The notes under the pieces: model-generated | What the model saw: only the letters and a program-made list of their open reading frames with translations | Database searches by the model: none | Told to the model about the DNA's origin: nothing | NCBI GenBank assembly: GCA_016302545.1 | Contig: JAEDNK010000065.1 | Coordinates: 1 to 8,533 of the forward strand | DNA from: Bacillota bacterium | Lineage (GTDB): Bacteria > Bacillota > Clostridia > Peptostreptococcales > Anaerovoracaceae | Length of the DNA stretch: 8,533 nt | Direction: 5' to 3' | Shown: positions 1 through 6,575 of the stretch, piece by piece | How the letters are laid out: each line of letters begins with the position of its first letter | Position numbering within the stretch: position 1 is the stretch's first letter | Position numbers and translations under genes: made by a program

Positions 1-391
1 AAAGACGGCTTGGTACGGCCTGCACCGGCGACACCGACGATGCCGACGACACCGACCCGGATTCAGACTCTGTGTTTTCGTGTTTAATGGACTTTGCCTG
101 AGAGCCCGGGCAGCCGCACGGCATGCCTCCGCCAAGGTCCTGCATAAGTTTCTTTTGCAGCTGAGCCTTCTTTACAGCAGCTTCGTCATATGCCGGAGCT
201 TCGCGCGTTTCAAAGGTAATGGCACCTGTAGGGCAGGCAGGAAGACAGTCACCCAGACCGTCGCAGTAGTCCTCTCTTGTAAGTTTTGCTACACCGTTAA
301 CCATGGCAATGGCACCTTCGTGGCATGCAGATGCACAGGCACCGCAGCCGTTGCATTTTGATTCGTCTATTTTAATTATTTTTCTTAACAT
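1..391 (-). CDS. Ferredoxin-like 4Fe-4S protein, N-terminal part (cut by left edge)
   Basis: The minus strand is open for 130 codons from ATG at 389-391 to the window edge, so the C-terminus is missing. A GGAGGA ribosome site (399-404) lies 7 nt upstream. Residues 13-23 form a full CxxCxxCxxxC [4Fe-4S] motif (C13, C16, C19, C23). A second, degenerate motif spans 43-54: C43, C49 and C53 are present, but Leu46 replaces the second cysteine, and the segment reads YCDGLGDCLPACP. A CGCPGS motif follows (C92, C94), then a Ser/Val/Ala-rich tail. This order is known from a family of small anaerobe iron-sulfur proteins often found beside Crp/Fnr genes and hydroxylamine reductase (hcp). It is probably a cytoplasmic electron carrier or redox sensor; its partner is unknown. 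It is divergent from the regulator at 481 and is probably controlled by it. The family assignment is confident, the exact function is not. Confidence 0.85.
   Translation of the reverse strand, partial: MLRKIIKIDESKCNGCGACASACHEGAIAMVNGVAKLTREDYCDGLGDCLPACPTGAITFETREAPAYDEAAVKKAQLQKKLMQDLGGGMPCGCPGSQAKSIKHENTESESGSVSSASSVSPVQAVPSRL
23..58. repeat. Four 9-bp tandem units inside the ferredoxin-like gene
   Basis: Plus-strand units CACCGGCGA (23-31), CACCGACGA (32-40), TGCCGACGA (41-49) and CACCGACCC (50-58) follow each other without gaps. The unit is a multiple of three, so on the minus strand it encodes repeated Ser-Val/Ala-Ser triplets (residues 113-123 of the iron-sulfur protein). This is likely a flexible linker that can change length without a frameshift. 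The array may be part of a longer one, because the coding sequence continues past the edge. Confidence 0.7.
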
Positions 392-406
392 TTTTTTGTC
401 CTCCTT

Positions 407-442
407 TTGACTTTTCTCCTGTATTATAGTACAATTACGAGG
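407..442 (+). promoter_or_regulatory. Probable promoter of the Crp/Fnr regulator gene
   Basis: TTGACT (407-412), a 17-nt spacer and TACAAT (430-435) predict a start near 442 and a leader of about 39 nt before ATG 481. The element overlaps the divergent ferredoxin promoter: the minus-strand -10 box lies inside this spacer, so the two promoters may compete for polymerase. The palindrome at 451-464 falls in the early transcribed region, which suits autorepression. Confidence 0.55.
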
Positions 443-451
443 CAAAGTATG
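416..451 (-). promoter_or_regulatory. Probable activator-dependent promoter of the ferredoxin-like gene
   Basis: On the minus strand a perfect TATAAT (plus 423-428) predicts a start near 416, giving a 25-nt leader. At 17-nt spacing the -35 position (446-451) reads CATACT, matching the consensus at only two of six bases. A perfect -10 with a very poor -35 is typical of promoters that need an activator, and a palindrome lies centred exactly at -41.5. Confidence 0.55.
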
Positions 452-464
452 TTGTAAATACAAC
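451..464. promoter_or_regulatory. Perfect 14-bp palindrome, probable Crp/Fnr operator
   Basis: GTTGTA-AA-TACAAC is a perfect inverted repeat with 6-bp arms. It lies between the regulator gene and its divergent ferredoxin-like neighbour. Its centre (457.5) is -41.5 from the predicted ferredoxin start, the position of a class II Crp/Fnr activator site, and about +16 from the predicted regulator start. Binding by the adjacent regulator is inference. The half-site differs from the classic FNR (TTGAT) and CRP (TGTGA) half-sites. Confidence 0.6.
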
Positions 465-480
465 GAAACGGGAGAAAATT

Positions 481-1149
481 ATGAAAAAGTATATAAAAAT
501 TCTGGAAAAATGCCCTTTGTTTGCGGAAATGACTCCGGAGAACATCCTCCGGATGCTGGACTGCCTTAAGGCAAGGGTAATCATAGTGGCAAAAAATCAG
601 GTGATTTTTGCAGAAGGGGATGAAGCCGTAAATATGGGCGTGGTTCTTACAGGCAGCGTAAGAATAATAAAGGAAGACTATTACGGTAACAGGAGCATTG
701 TAGCCGAGGTTAAGCCGGCGGAGCTGTTTGCAGAGACCGTGGCGGCGGCGGGAGCGAAAAGGATGCCCGTCAGCGCCATAGCCTCGGAGGCAGGAGAGAT
801 AATGCTGGTTGACTGCCAAAGGATTCTTTATCAGTGCGGAAATGCCTGTGACTTTCATAATAGGCTTGTGGGAAATCTTTTGCAGGTTCTTGCGGAAAAA
901 AACATGATACTCAATCAAAAACTGGAGATTATTTCTAAAAGGACCACCAGAGAAAAGCTGATGACATATCTGCTTTCCGAAGCCAAGAGAAAAAATTCCG
1001 CTGATATTGAAATTTCCTACAACAGACAGGAGCTTGCCGACTTTCTGGGGGTGGACAGAAGCGCTCTGAGTGCAGAGATAGCAAGAATGCGAAAGGACGG
1101 TCTAATAGAGAGCGAAAGGAGCCGTTTCAGGCTTTACGGTCATCTTTGA
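481..1149 (+). CDS. Crp/Fnr-family transcriptional regulator
   Basis: The 222-aa protein has normal family length. Residues about 10-110 form the cyclic-nucleotide-binding-like beta-roll, including the FAEGD turn at 43-47 and the LTGSVRII strand at 56-63. A dimerisation helix follows at about 124-152, then a winged helix-turn-helix at about 155-220, with RQELADFLGVDRSALS (182-197) as the HTH core. PVS (96-98) sits roughly where CRP has its Arg-Ser cAMP-phosphate pair, so cAMP binding is unlikely. Five cysteines (11, 28, 112, 119, 123) occur, but not the N-terminal cysteine cluster of enterobacterial FNR. ATG 481 is preceded by GGGAG at 6-7 nt. Divergence from an iron-sulfur gene suggests a redox or nitrosative-stress sensor, as for HcpR-type regulators. 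Family is certain; ligand and exact regulon are not. Confidence 0.93.
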   Translation: MKKYIKILEKCPLFAEMTPENILRMLDCLKARVIIVAKNQVIFAEGDEAVNMGVVLTGSVRIIKEDYYGNRSIVAEVKPAELFAETVAAAGAKRMPVSAIASEAGEIMLVDCQRILYQCGNACDFHNRLVGNLLQVLAEKNMILNQKLEIISKRTTREKLMTYLLSEAKRKNSADIEISYNRQELADFLGVDRSALSAEIARMRKDGLIESERSRFRLYGHL

Positions 1150-1194
1150 AGCATAAGGCTTGTATGGGTTTTTTGTGAAGAAATCCCCCATTTC

Positions 1195-1223
1195 TTGACT
1201 TGAAGTCATTTTGCAAGTATAAT
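1195..1223 (+). promoter_or_regulatory. Strong promoter of the DUF308-flavoprotein operon
   Basis: TTGACT (1195-1200), a 17-nt spacer and a perfect TATAAT (1218-1223) predict a start near 1230 and a leader of about 20 nt before GTG 1251. No other good promoter was noticed before the gpmI convergence, so it probably drives all three genes to 4853. Confidence 0.75.
1196..1208. promoter_or_regulatory. 13-bp palindrome overlapping the -35 box, possible operator
   Basis: TGACTT-G-AAGTCA is a perfect inverted repeat with 6-bp arms around a single base. It covers most of the -35 element, so a bound dimer would block RNA polymerase. No regulator can be named. It differs from the palindrome at 451-464, so the nearby Crp/Fnr protein is not an obvious candidate. 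Confidence 0.3.
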
Positions 1224-1250
1224 ACTAAAGATGATAAGGAGGAATGACCA

Positions 1251-1985
1251 GTGAGAATATTGACTATGCTTACGGGAATCCTGTTCTTGGGAGCAGGAAT
1301 TTACTTGGTAGCAAACGAAGGAGTTACTTTTTTATCAGTTGCTTTCATAGTGGGACTTATGTTTGTGATTGCAGGCGTTGTGGAATGCCTTTCATACAGC
1401 AGTTATAGAGGAGATAATGTAGAAAGATCCTGGATTTTAAACGACGGAACCACCACCTTTGTTCTCGGAGTGCTGATTTTACTCAATAAGATTTCAGCAG
1501 ACGCCGTGGTGCCGATGATCCTCGGTCTTTGGGTGCTAATAACAGGTATTCGTAACTTTGTGCATGCATGGGAGCATATAGAGGAGAGAGGAAACGCTTT
1601 TTACGACCATCTGATTATAGGACTGCTGAATTTAATTTTCGGATTATATGTTTTCTTTGACGGCGAGATATTCAACCTTGCGTCCATCACCATGATAGGT
1701 CTGTGCATGATCGTACAGGGCGTCAATATCATTCATATAGGCGCAACCATCAGAGTTATCAAGCCTAAGTTCATCAAGACTAAGGAAGAAATGCTGGAGG
1801 AAGCGGCTGCAAGATTTGAAGAGGCTCACGCTAATGCCAAGGAAGCCATAAAGGCTGCCAAGGCTGCTCAGGCAGAGCTGAAATCCGTGGAGGAGACCCC
1901 TGAGGAAATTTTGGACCCGACGCTGGCTCCAAAGCCTGGCACAGAGACGGAAAGTGATGAAAATCCGCCGACGAATGGGGAATAA
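1251..1985 (+). CDS. DUF308 (HdeD-like) membrane protein with charged C-terminal tail
   Basis: The 244-aa product starts at GTG 1251, 7 nt after AAGGAGGA (1236-1243); an ATG at 1244 is in another frame and is rejected. Six hydrophobic segments are visible at about 2-21, 26-48, 67-81, 85-104, 119-136 and 141-164. Their paired, glycine-rich repeats are typical of DUF308, the family that includes the E. coli acid-resistance protein HdeD. The biochemical role of most members is unknown. Residues about 168-244 form a soluble tail: an Ala/Glu/Lys-rich helix (about 176-214), probably a coiled coil, then an acidic Pro/Thr/Glu-rich end. The tail is unusual for the core family and probably lies in the cytoplasm. 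The next gene begins 4 nt after the stop, so co-transcription with the flavoproteins is very likely. Confidence 0.85.
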   Translation: MRILTMLTGILFLGAGIYLVANEGVTFLSVAFIVGLMFVIAGVVECLSYSSYRGDNVERSWILNDGTTTFVLGVLILLNKISADAVVPMILGLWVLITGIRNFVHAWEHIEERGNAFYDHLIIGLLNLIFGLYVFFDGEIFNLASITMIGLCMIVQGVNIIHIGATIRVIKPKFIKTKEEMLEEAAARFEEAHANAKEAIKAAKAAQAELKSVEETPEEILDPTLAPKPGTETESDENPPTNGE

Positions 1986-1989
1986 GGAA

Positions 1990-3192
1990 ATGAAAGAACG
2001 CTATGATATTGTTGTTATCGGAGGAGGAGCCTCCGGACTTGCGGCGGCCATAACCGCGGCAAGGAGGGCAGCGGGAGCGACTGTGGCTGTCTTTGAAAAA
2101 AAAGAAAGGACAGGCAAAAAGCTAAGTGCGACAGGAAACGGCAGATGCAATATTTCCAATATCAGATGCGAAAATCCGGAGCAGGTTATGGATTTCTTCG
2201 GCAGCGTAGGAATATCCGTGCGCAGGGACGAAGAAGGCAGGCTGTACCCTTACGGAGAGGAAGCCTCGGAGGTTGCGTCTCTCCTGACGGCCTGTGCCGT
2301 AAATGAGGGTGTTGAAATTTTTTTGAATAGTGAAATTACGGGAATGGAAGCAGAGCCTTGCGGCGGCTTCCTTCTTTTCGTTGGGCAAAAGCGGGCGGCG
2401 GTGCATGCCCGAAATGTGCTTCTGGCTGCAGGGGGAAAATCCTACGCCTCTATGGGGACTACCGGTGACGGATATATAATGGCAAGAAAATTAGGGCATG
2501 ATGTCATAAGACCGGTGCCTGCGCTGACAGGTGTGGAGGTCTGCGAGGATTTAAGCCCTATTAAAGGTGTGAGGACAAAGGCTGAGGCGTCCCTTTTTAA
2601 AAACGGAGAGATGATTTTCGCCGAAAGAGGAGAGGTTCAGTTCAGAGCGGACAGCCTTTCGGGAATATGCATCATGAACATGTCTAGACATATTCGCCGT
2701 GACGGTGATTATGAGGTCATAATCAATTCGGTATGCGATTTCAGACCGGAGGAGCTCAGACAGATGCTCCAAGACAGATTTGCAATCAAAGGCCTTACCG
2801 CCGAGGAGGCGCTTAAGACTCTGGTTAAAAAGCCGTTGGCGCAGCGGGCTTTGAGGATGGCGGGCATTGAGCCGGAGGCGAAGGCTGCCCTTTTTGCAGG
2901 CGGAGAGGGCATGGAAGGGCGTGAAAGGCTTTGCAGGGAGCTTTGCGAAATGCGCTTTAAGGTAAAGGGACTTAAGGGCTGGAACGAGGCGCAGGTTACG
3001 GCGGGAGGCATATCTCTTGCTCAGGTTGATGAGCTTACTATGGAGTCAAAGCTGATTTCCGGACTTTTCTTTAGCGGAGAAGTGCTGGATTATGACGGAC
3101 CATGCGGCGGATACAATCTGCATCACGCATGGCTTACGGGTATTCGTGCAGGAAAGGGAATGGCTGAAAGATGTACAGAATTCACCAGATAA
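1990..3192 (+). CDS. HI0933/BaiN-like FAD-dependent oxidoreductase
   Basis: The 400-aa flavoprotein has the usual family length. GGGASG (11-16) is the Rossmann dinucleotide-binding loop, with acidic E36 at the end of strand two for FAD ribose. GNGRCNISN (49-57) and the C-terminal block at about 335-387, including SGEVLDYDGPCGGYNLHHAW, are signatures of the HI0933/YhiN family. Some members are named BaiN or aminoacetone oxidase, but no bai gene is nearby, so a bile-acid role should not be inferred. The reading frame is open from ATG 1954, but ATG 1990 fits the family N-terminus and has GGGGA (1977-1981) upstream; the earlier start would overlap the previous gene. It is probably a soluble cytoplasmic enzyme. 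Its 3' end overlaps the next gene by 22 nt, implying translational coupling. Substrate is unknown. Confidence 0.92.
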   Translation: MKERYDIVVIGGGASGLAAAITAARRAAGATVAVFEKKERTGKKLSATGNGRCNISNIRCENPEQVMDFFGSVGISVRRDEEGRLYPYGEEASEVASLLTACAVNEGVEIFLNSEITGMEAEPCGGFLLFVGQKRAAVHARNVLLAAGGKSYASMGTTGDGYIMARKLGHDVIRPVPALTGVEVCEDLSPIKGVRTKAEASLFKNGEMIFAERGEVQFRADSLSGICIMNMSRHIRRDGDYEVIINSVCDFRPEELRQMLQDRFAIKGLTAEEALKTLVKKPLAQRALRMAGIEPEAKAALFAGGEGMEGRERLCRELCEMRFKVKGLKGWNEAQVTAGGISLAQVDELTMESKLISGLFFSGEVLDYDGPCGGYNLHHAWLTGIRAGKGMAERCTEFTR

Positions 3193-4853
3193 AATTAAAG
3201 CTTGGAGAGCCTGTCGGCAGTCTGCCGCAAAAGATATTAAAAAAACTGGGTTCTGACGGAAAGGACCTTATTATAGACCAATGGAAAATTGTGAAGGAAT
3301 CCATCGACGCACGGGACAAGTCCGATATCCGCCTCGTGTATTCGGTGGATTTTACCGCTGTTTCGGCAAAGGACAGACAGAGGAAGGTGAAGCTGAAGGC
3401 GAACCCGAAGCAGGGTCTTGAAATCGCCCCGGACATGAGCTATCCCAATGCCGTCACTGCGCCGGATGCGCTGCGTCTTGCCCACAGACCCGTAGTAGTG
3501 GGCTTCGGACCGGCGGGTATTTTCGCCGCCTTGATTCTGGCACGAGCAGGTTACAGACCTTTGATTCTGGAAAGGGGTCAGGATGTGGACGCAAGGACCG
3601 CGGCGGTGGAGCGCTTCTGGGAGACGGGAGAGCTTGACACGGAATCCAATGTTCAGTTCGGTGAGGGCGGTGCCGGAACCTTCAGCGACGGAAAGCTGAC
3701 AACAGGCATCAAGGACCCTCGCATCAGAAAGGTGCTGGAGGAGCTTGTTAAAGCCGGAGGTCCGCCGGATATAATGTACAGACAGAAGCCTCACATAGGC
3801 ACCGACATTCTGAGAACAGTAGTAAAATCCATAAGAGAAGAAATAAAGTCTCTCGGAGGAGAAATCCGCTTCGGCTGCAGGGCAGAGGATATATTGACGG
3901 AGGAGGGCAGGCTGTCAGGGATAATGCTTGCGCCGGAGCTTAGAAGCGAATTTTCAAAAAGCTCCGCTGACGGAGAAGTAATTGAATGCGAGGCTGCTGT
4001 ATTTGCCATAGGACACAGCGCAAGAGATACCTTCAGATGGATGCACGAAAGAGGAATCGATATGGCTCAGAAGCCCTTTTCCATAGGGGTGAGAATAGAG
4101 CATCCTCAGGATATGATCGACATAGCTCAGTACGGAGCGCCGGCAGGAGAGCTGGGACTGCCTGTGGCGGATTACAAGCTCAATTACCGCTGCGAAAACG
4201 GCCGAGGCGTATACACCTTCTGCATGTGTCCCGGCGGAAAGGTGGTTGTGGCGTCGTCTCAGGAAGGCGGCGTGGTGACAAACGGCATGAGCTATCACGA
4301 CAGAGACAGCGGCACAGCCAACAGCGCATTGCTCTGCGATGTAAGAGTAAGCGACTTCGGTTCGGACCATGTGCTGGCAGGAGTGGAATTTCAGGAAAAA
4401 TACGAGAGGCTGGCCTTTATCAACGGAGGCGGAACTTATCGCCCGCCGAAGTGCAGTTGGGGAGAGTTTCGCGCCGCGGCGAATGCAGAGCCTTCTGCCG
4501 CAACACCGGACGCGGCTGGGAACGCCGTGACTGCTGCCCTTGCAGTGGAAAAATCTCTGCCGGATTTTGCGGCAGCGGCCATAAGAGAAGCCATGCCCCA
4601 TCTTGGAAAAAAGCTTAAGGGCTTTGACAGTGACGATGCGGTAATGACGGCGGTAGAAGCCAGAAGCTCATCTCCTGTAAGATTTACAAGAGACAGCAGT
4701 CTCGTAGGCAGCCGGGGCGGCTGCCCGTTGGAAGGCTTCTACCCCTGCGGAGAGGGTGCCGGCTATGCCGGAGGGATAATGTCCGCCGCCGTAGACGGAA
4801 TTAAGGTCGCGGAAGCCATAATAGAGAAGTGGATGCCTGCGGATTTCATGTAG
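3171..4853 (+). CDS. COG2509-type FAD-dependent dehydrogenase-like protein
   Basis: The 560-aa protein begins with a domain of about 100 residues (MYRIHQIKLKLGEP onward, with KIVKESIDARDKSDI at 39-53) that is typical of this uncharacterised family and precedes the FAD domain. GFGPAG (111-116) is the dinucleotide-binding loop, with E134 ending the second strand. FGEGGAGTFSDGKL (163-176) is a strongly conserved family motif. GGCPLEGFYPCGEGAGYAGG near 527-546 is the C-terminal FAD-contact block. Start ATG 3171 lies inside the previous gene, 11 nt after GGAAAGGGA, and fits the family N-terminus. A Pro/Ala-rich stretch near 440-465 looks like an insertion. The enzyme is probably cytoplasmic and is the last gene of the operon. 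Reaction and electron partner are unknown; two different flavoproteins in one operon suggest linked redox steps, which is inference. Confidence 0.9.
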   Translation: MYRIHQIKLKLGEPVGSLPQKILKKLGSDGKDLIIDQWKIVKESIDARDKSDIRLVYSVDFTAVSAKDRQRKVKLKANPKQGLEIAPDMSYPNAVTAPDALRLAHRPVVVGFGPAGIFAALILARAGYRPLILERGQDVDARTAAVERFWETGELDTESNVQFGEGGAGTFSDGKLTTGIKDPRIRKVLEELVKAGGPPDIMYRQKPHIGTDILRTVVKSIREEIKSLGGEIRFGCRAEDILTEEGRLSGIMLAPELRSEFSKSSADGEVIECEAAVFAIGHSARDTFRWMHERGIDMAQKPFSIGVRIEHPQDMIDIAQYGAPAGELGLPVADYKLNYRCENGRGVYTFCMCPGGKVVVASSQEGGVVTNGMSYHDRDSGTANSALLCDVRVSDFGSDHVLAGVEFQEKYERLAFINGGGTYRPPKCSWGEFRAAANAEPSAATPDAAGNAVTAALAVEKSLPDFAAAAIREAMPHLGKKLKGFDSDDAVMTAVEARSSSPVRFTRDSSLVGSRGGCPLEGFYPCGEGAGYAGGIMSAAVDGIKVAEAIIEKWMPADFM

Positions 4854-4873
4854 GTTTACCGTAATGACATATT

Positions 4874-4911
4874 TGTTCCAAAAAGGAACAAAAATCCTCG
4901 TTTTTGGAACA
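4874..4911. terminator. Nested inverted repeats in a convergent gap, possible bidirectional terminator
   Basis: TGTTCCAAAAA (4874-4884) pairs perfectly with TTTTTGGAACA (4901-4911) across 16 nt. Inside it, TGTTCC (4874-4879) can instead pair with GGAACA (4885-4890), and CAAAAA (4889-4894) with TTTTTG (4901-4906). The gap holds the ends of two convergent genes, so a shared terminator is the simplest reading. Neither strand has a clean T-run directly after the long stem, so classical intrinsic termination is not certain. Confidence 0.45.
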
Positions 4912-4927
4912 GCCTCAAATGGTGGCA

Positions 4928-6481
4928 TCAATCTTTTACAAGACATTCACCGGTCATTTCCGGTGGTGCGGTCAGACCCATGAGTTCAAGCAGGGTAGGT
5001 GCGATATCTGCAAGCTTTCCTATACCATCCTTTGCATCGTCAGTAAACTGACAAGGATCACCGGAGATGTGTACCAGCGGAACAGGGTTGGTGGAATGGG
5101 CTGTCACTGCATTGCCTTCGTCGTCAATCATACAGTCAGCATTACCGTGGTCTGCGGTGAGGAGAATCTGACCACCTTTTCTGAGTACGGCCTGGGTAAT
5201 CATGTCCACACAGCCATCAAGAGTTTCCACCGCCTTTACAGCCGCATCGAAAACCCCCGTGTGCCCCACCATGTCGGCGTTGGCAAAGTTGAGAATTATA
5301 ACATCGTATTTGCCTGTTTCAATTTCCTTGAGGACCTGCGCCGTGACCTGGGGAGCGCTCATTTCCGGCTGCAAGTCGTAAGTGGCAACTTTAGGCGACG
5401 GTACCAAAATGCGATCCTCCAAGGCGTTTGGCTCCTCGACGCCACCGTTGAAGAAAAAAGTCACATGGGCATACTTCTCTGTTTCAGCTATGCGAAGCTG
5501 ATGGAGGCCCAGTGAGGAAAGGTATTCCCCAAGGGTGTTTCTTATGGTCTGAGGCGGAAAAGCAACTTCCACGCCGGGCATTTCTGCGTCATACTGAGTC
5601 ATGCATATGTATCTGATGTTCGTCGGTCTTTTTCGGCGGCAAAAAGCGTAGCTGTCAAAGTCTTCATCCACGAAAGCCCTCGTAATTTCTCTGGCCCTGT
5701 CGGGACGGAAATTGGCAAAGATGACCGCATCTCCGTCCTTTACTTCCCCATGGTCTGAGCATAGGGTCGGAAGGATAAATTCATCCGTTTCACCTAAGTC
5801 ATAAGCAGCTTTGACGGCGTCACAGCCCGAACCTGCACGACGACCCTCTCCCAGAGTCAATGCGTCATAGGCTTTCTGAAGCCTTTCCCAGCGCTTGTCG
5901 CGATCCATGGCATAATATCTGCCGGAGACTACGCCTACATGTCCCATGTTTTCCATTGCCATAAAGTTTTCTATTGTCTCCATGTATTCTATGCCGGAGG
6001 TAGGAGGGACATCTCTCCCATCCATGAAGCAGTGAAGAAAAACATCCTTTATCTCTCGTCTTTTCGCCAGAAGGAGGAGCGCTTTTATGTGCTCAATGTG
6101 GCTGTGAACCCCTCCGTCCGAAAGAAGTCCGAAGATGTGAAGTGACGATTTGTTAGCCAGTACATGGTCAATGGCGCTGTTAAGGGCAGAATTGCCGTAA
6201 AAGATGCCGTCGCCTATGGCCTTGGTAATTCTGGTAAGCTCCTGATAAACGATGCGTCCGGCGCCGATGTTGAGGTGTCCTACCTCGGAGTTTCCCATCT
6301 GTCCTTCCGGCAGTCCCACGGCAAGACCGCCGGCCTTAAGCTGTATGTTGGGATATTCTCTAAATATGCGGTCTAAAACAGGGGTTTCGGCAGTCTTAAC
6401 GGCATTGCCTCTTTCCGACGGGTTCAGGCCGAAACCGTCCAGAATCATCAGCATTGTAGGTTTCTTTTTTATATCAGTCAT
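4928..6481 (-). CDS. gpmI: 2,3-bisphosphoglycerate-independent phosphoglycerate mutase
   Basis: This cytoplasmic glycolytic enzyme interconverts 3- and 2-phosphoglycerate through a phosphoserine intermediate and needs Mn2+ in Gram-positive relatives. The 517-aa length is normal. All expected active-site residues are visible: D15 in ILDGFG, catalytic S65 in GNSEVGHLNIGAGR, H126, the DGRD motif at 154-157, the GRYYAMDRD segment near 185-193, D403 and H407 in FANADMVGHTG, D444-H445 in TADHGN, and H462 in AHSTNP. These match the two-metal site of the Bacillus/Geobacillus enzyme. ATG 6479-6481 has AGAGG about 8 nt upstream. It stands alone on its strand between a convergent neighbour and a divergent one, not in the gapA-pgk-tpiA-gpmI-eno cluster common in Firmicutes. 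The gene appears intact, and the identification is secure. Confidence 0.98.
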   Translation of the reverse strand: MTDIKKKPTMLMILDGFGLNPSERGNAVKTAETPVLDRIFREYPNIQLKAGGLAVGLPEGQMGNSEVGHLNIGAGRIVYQELTRITKAIGDGIFYGNSALNSAIDHVLANKSSLHIFGLLSDGGVHSHIEHIKALLLLAKRREIKDVFLHCFMDGRDVPPTSGIEYMETIENFMAMENMGHVGVVSGRYYAMDRDKRWERLQKAYDALTLGEGRRAGSGCDAVKAAYDLGETDEFILPTLCSDHGEVKDGDAVIFANFRPDRAREITRAFVDEDFDSYAFCRRKRPTNIRYICMTQYDAEMPGVEVAFPPQTIRNTLGEYLSSLGLHQLRIAETEKYAHVTFFFNGGVEEPNALEDRILVPSPKVATYDLQPEMSAPQVTAQVLKEIETGKYDVIILNFANADMVGHTGVFDAAVKAVETLDGCVDMITQAVLRKGGQILLTADHGNADCMIDDEGNAVTAHSTNPVPLVHISGDPCQFTDDAKDGIGKLADIAPTLLELMGLTAPPEMTGECLVKD

Positions 6482-6505
6482 GTGATTACCTCTTCTTTAT
6501 ATTTC

Positions 6506-6542
6506 AATTCAGATTATACTACTCTGCAGTGAGGAATGTCAA
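6506..6542 (-). promoter_or_regulatory. Near-consensus promoter of gpmI
   Basis: On the minus strand TTGACA (plus 6537-6542), an 18-nt spacer and TATAAT (plus 6513-6518) predict a start near 6506 and a leader of about 24 nt. Both hexamers are perfect consensus, which fits strong housekeeping expression of a glycolytic gene. Confidence 0.8.
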
Positions 6543-6575
6543 TTTCGCCGACGACTTTGGCCACCGAAAAAATAC

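Noticed and set aside
80..361. 93-codon plus-strand frame at the left end
   Set aside because: The minus strand of the same stretch encodes an iron-sulfur protein with full Cys motifs and a strong ribosome site.
1152..1174. Weak hairpin (CATA...TATG) followed by six T residues after the Crp/Fnr gene
   Set aside because: The stem has only about four good A/T-rich pairs, too weak to call a terminator with confidence.
1954..1989. Upstream in-frame start for the HI0933-like gene
   Set aside because: It would add 12 residues (MMKIRRRMGNKE) not typical of the family and overlap the DUF308 gene by 32 nt; ATG 1990 has a better ribosome site.
1990..3192. Naming the HI0933-like protein as a bile-acid reductase (BaiN)
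   Set aside because: That name spread by family similarity; no bile-acid operon genes are present here and HI0933 proteins are widespread in bacteria without this pathway.
3986..4618. 210-codon plus-strand frame, with a 215-codon minus-strand frame at 3954-4601
   Set aside because: Both lie wholly inside the COG2509-type gene, whose motifs are continuous. They have Arg/Cys/His-rich composition typical of out-of-frame reading and no family features.
4904..5515. 203-codon plus-strand frame opposite gpmI
   Set aside because: The opposite strand encodes conserved gpmI active-site segments here; no ribosome site or domain was seen.
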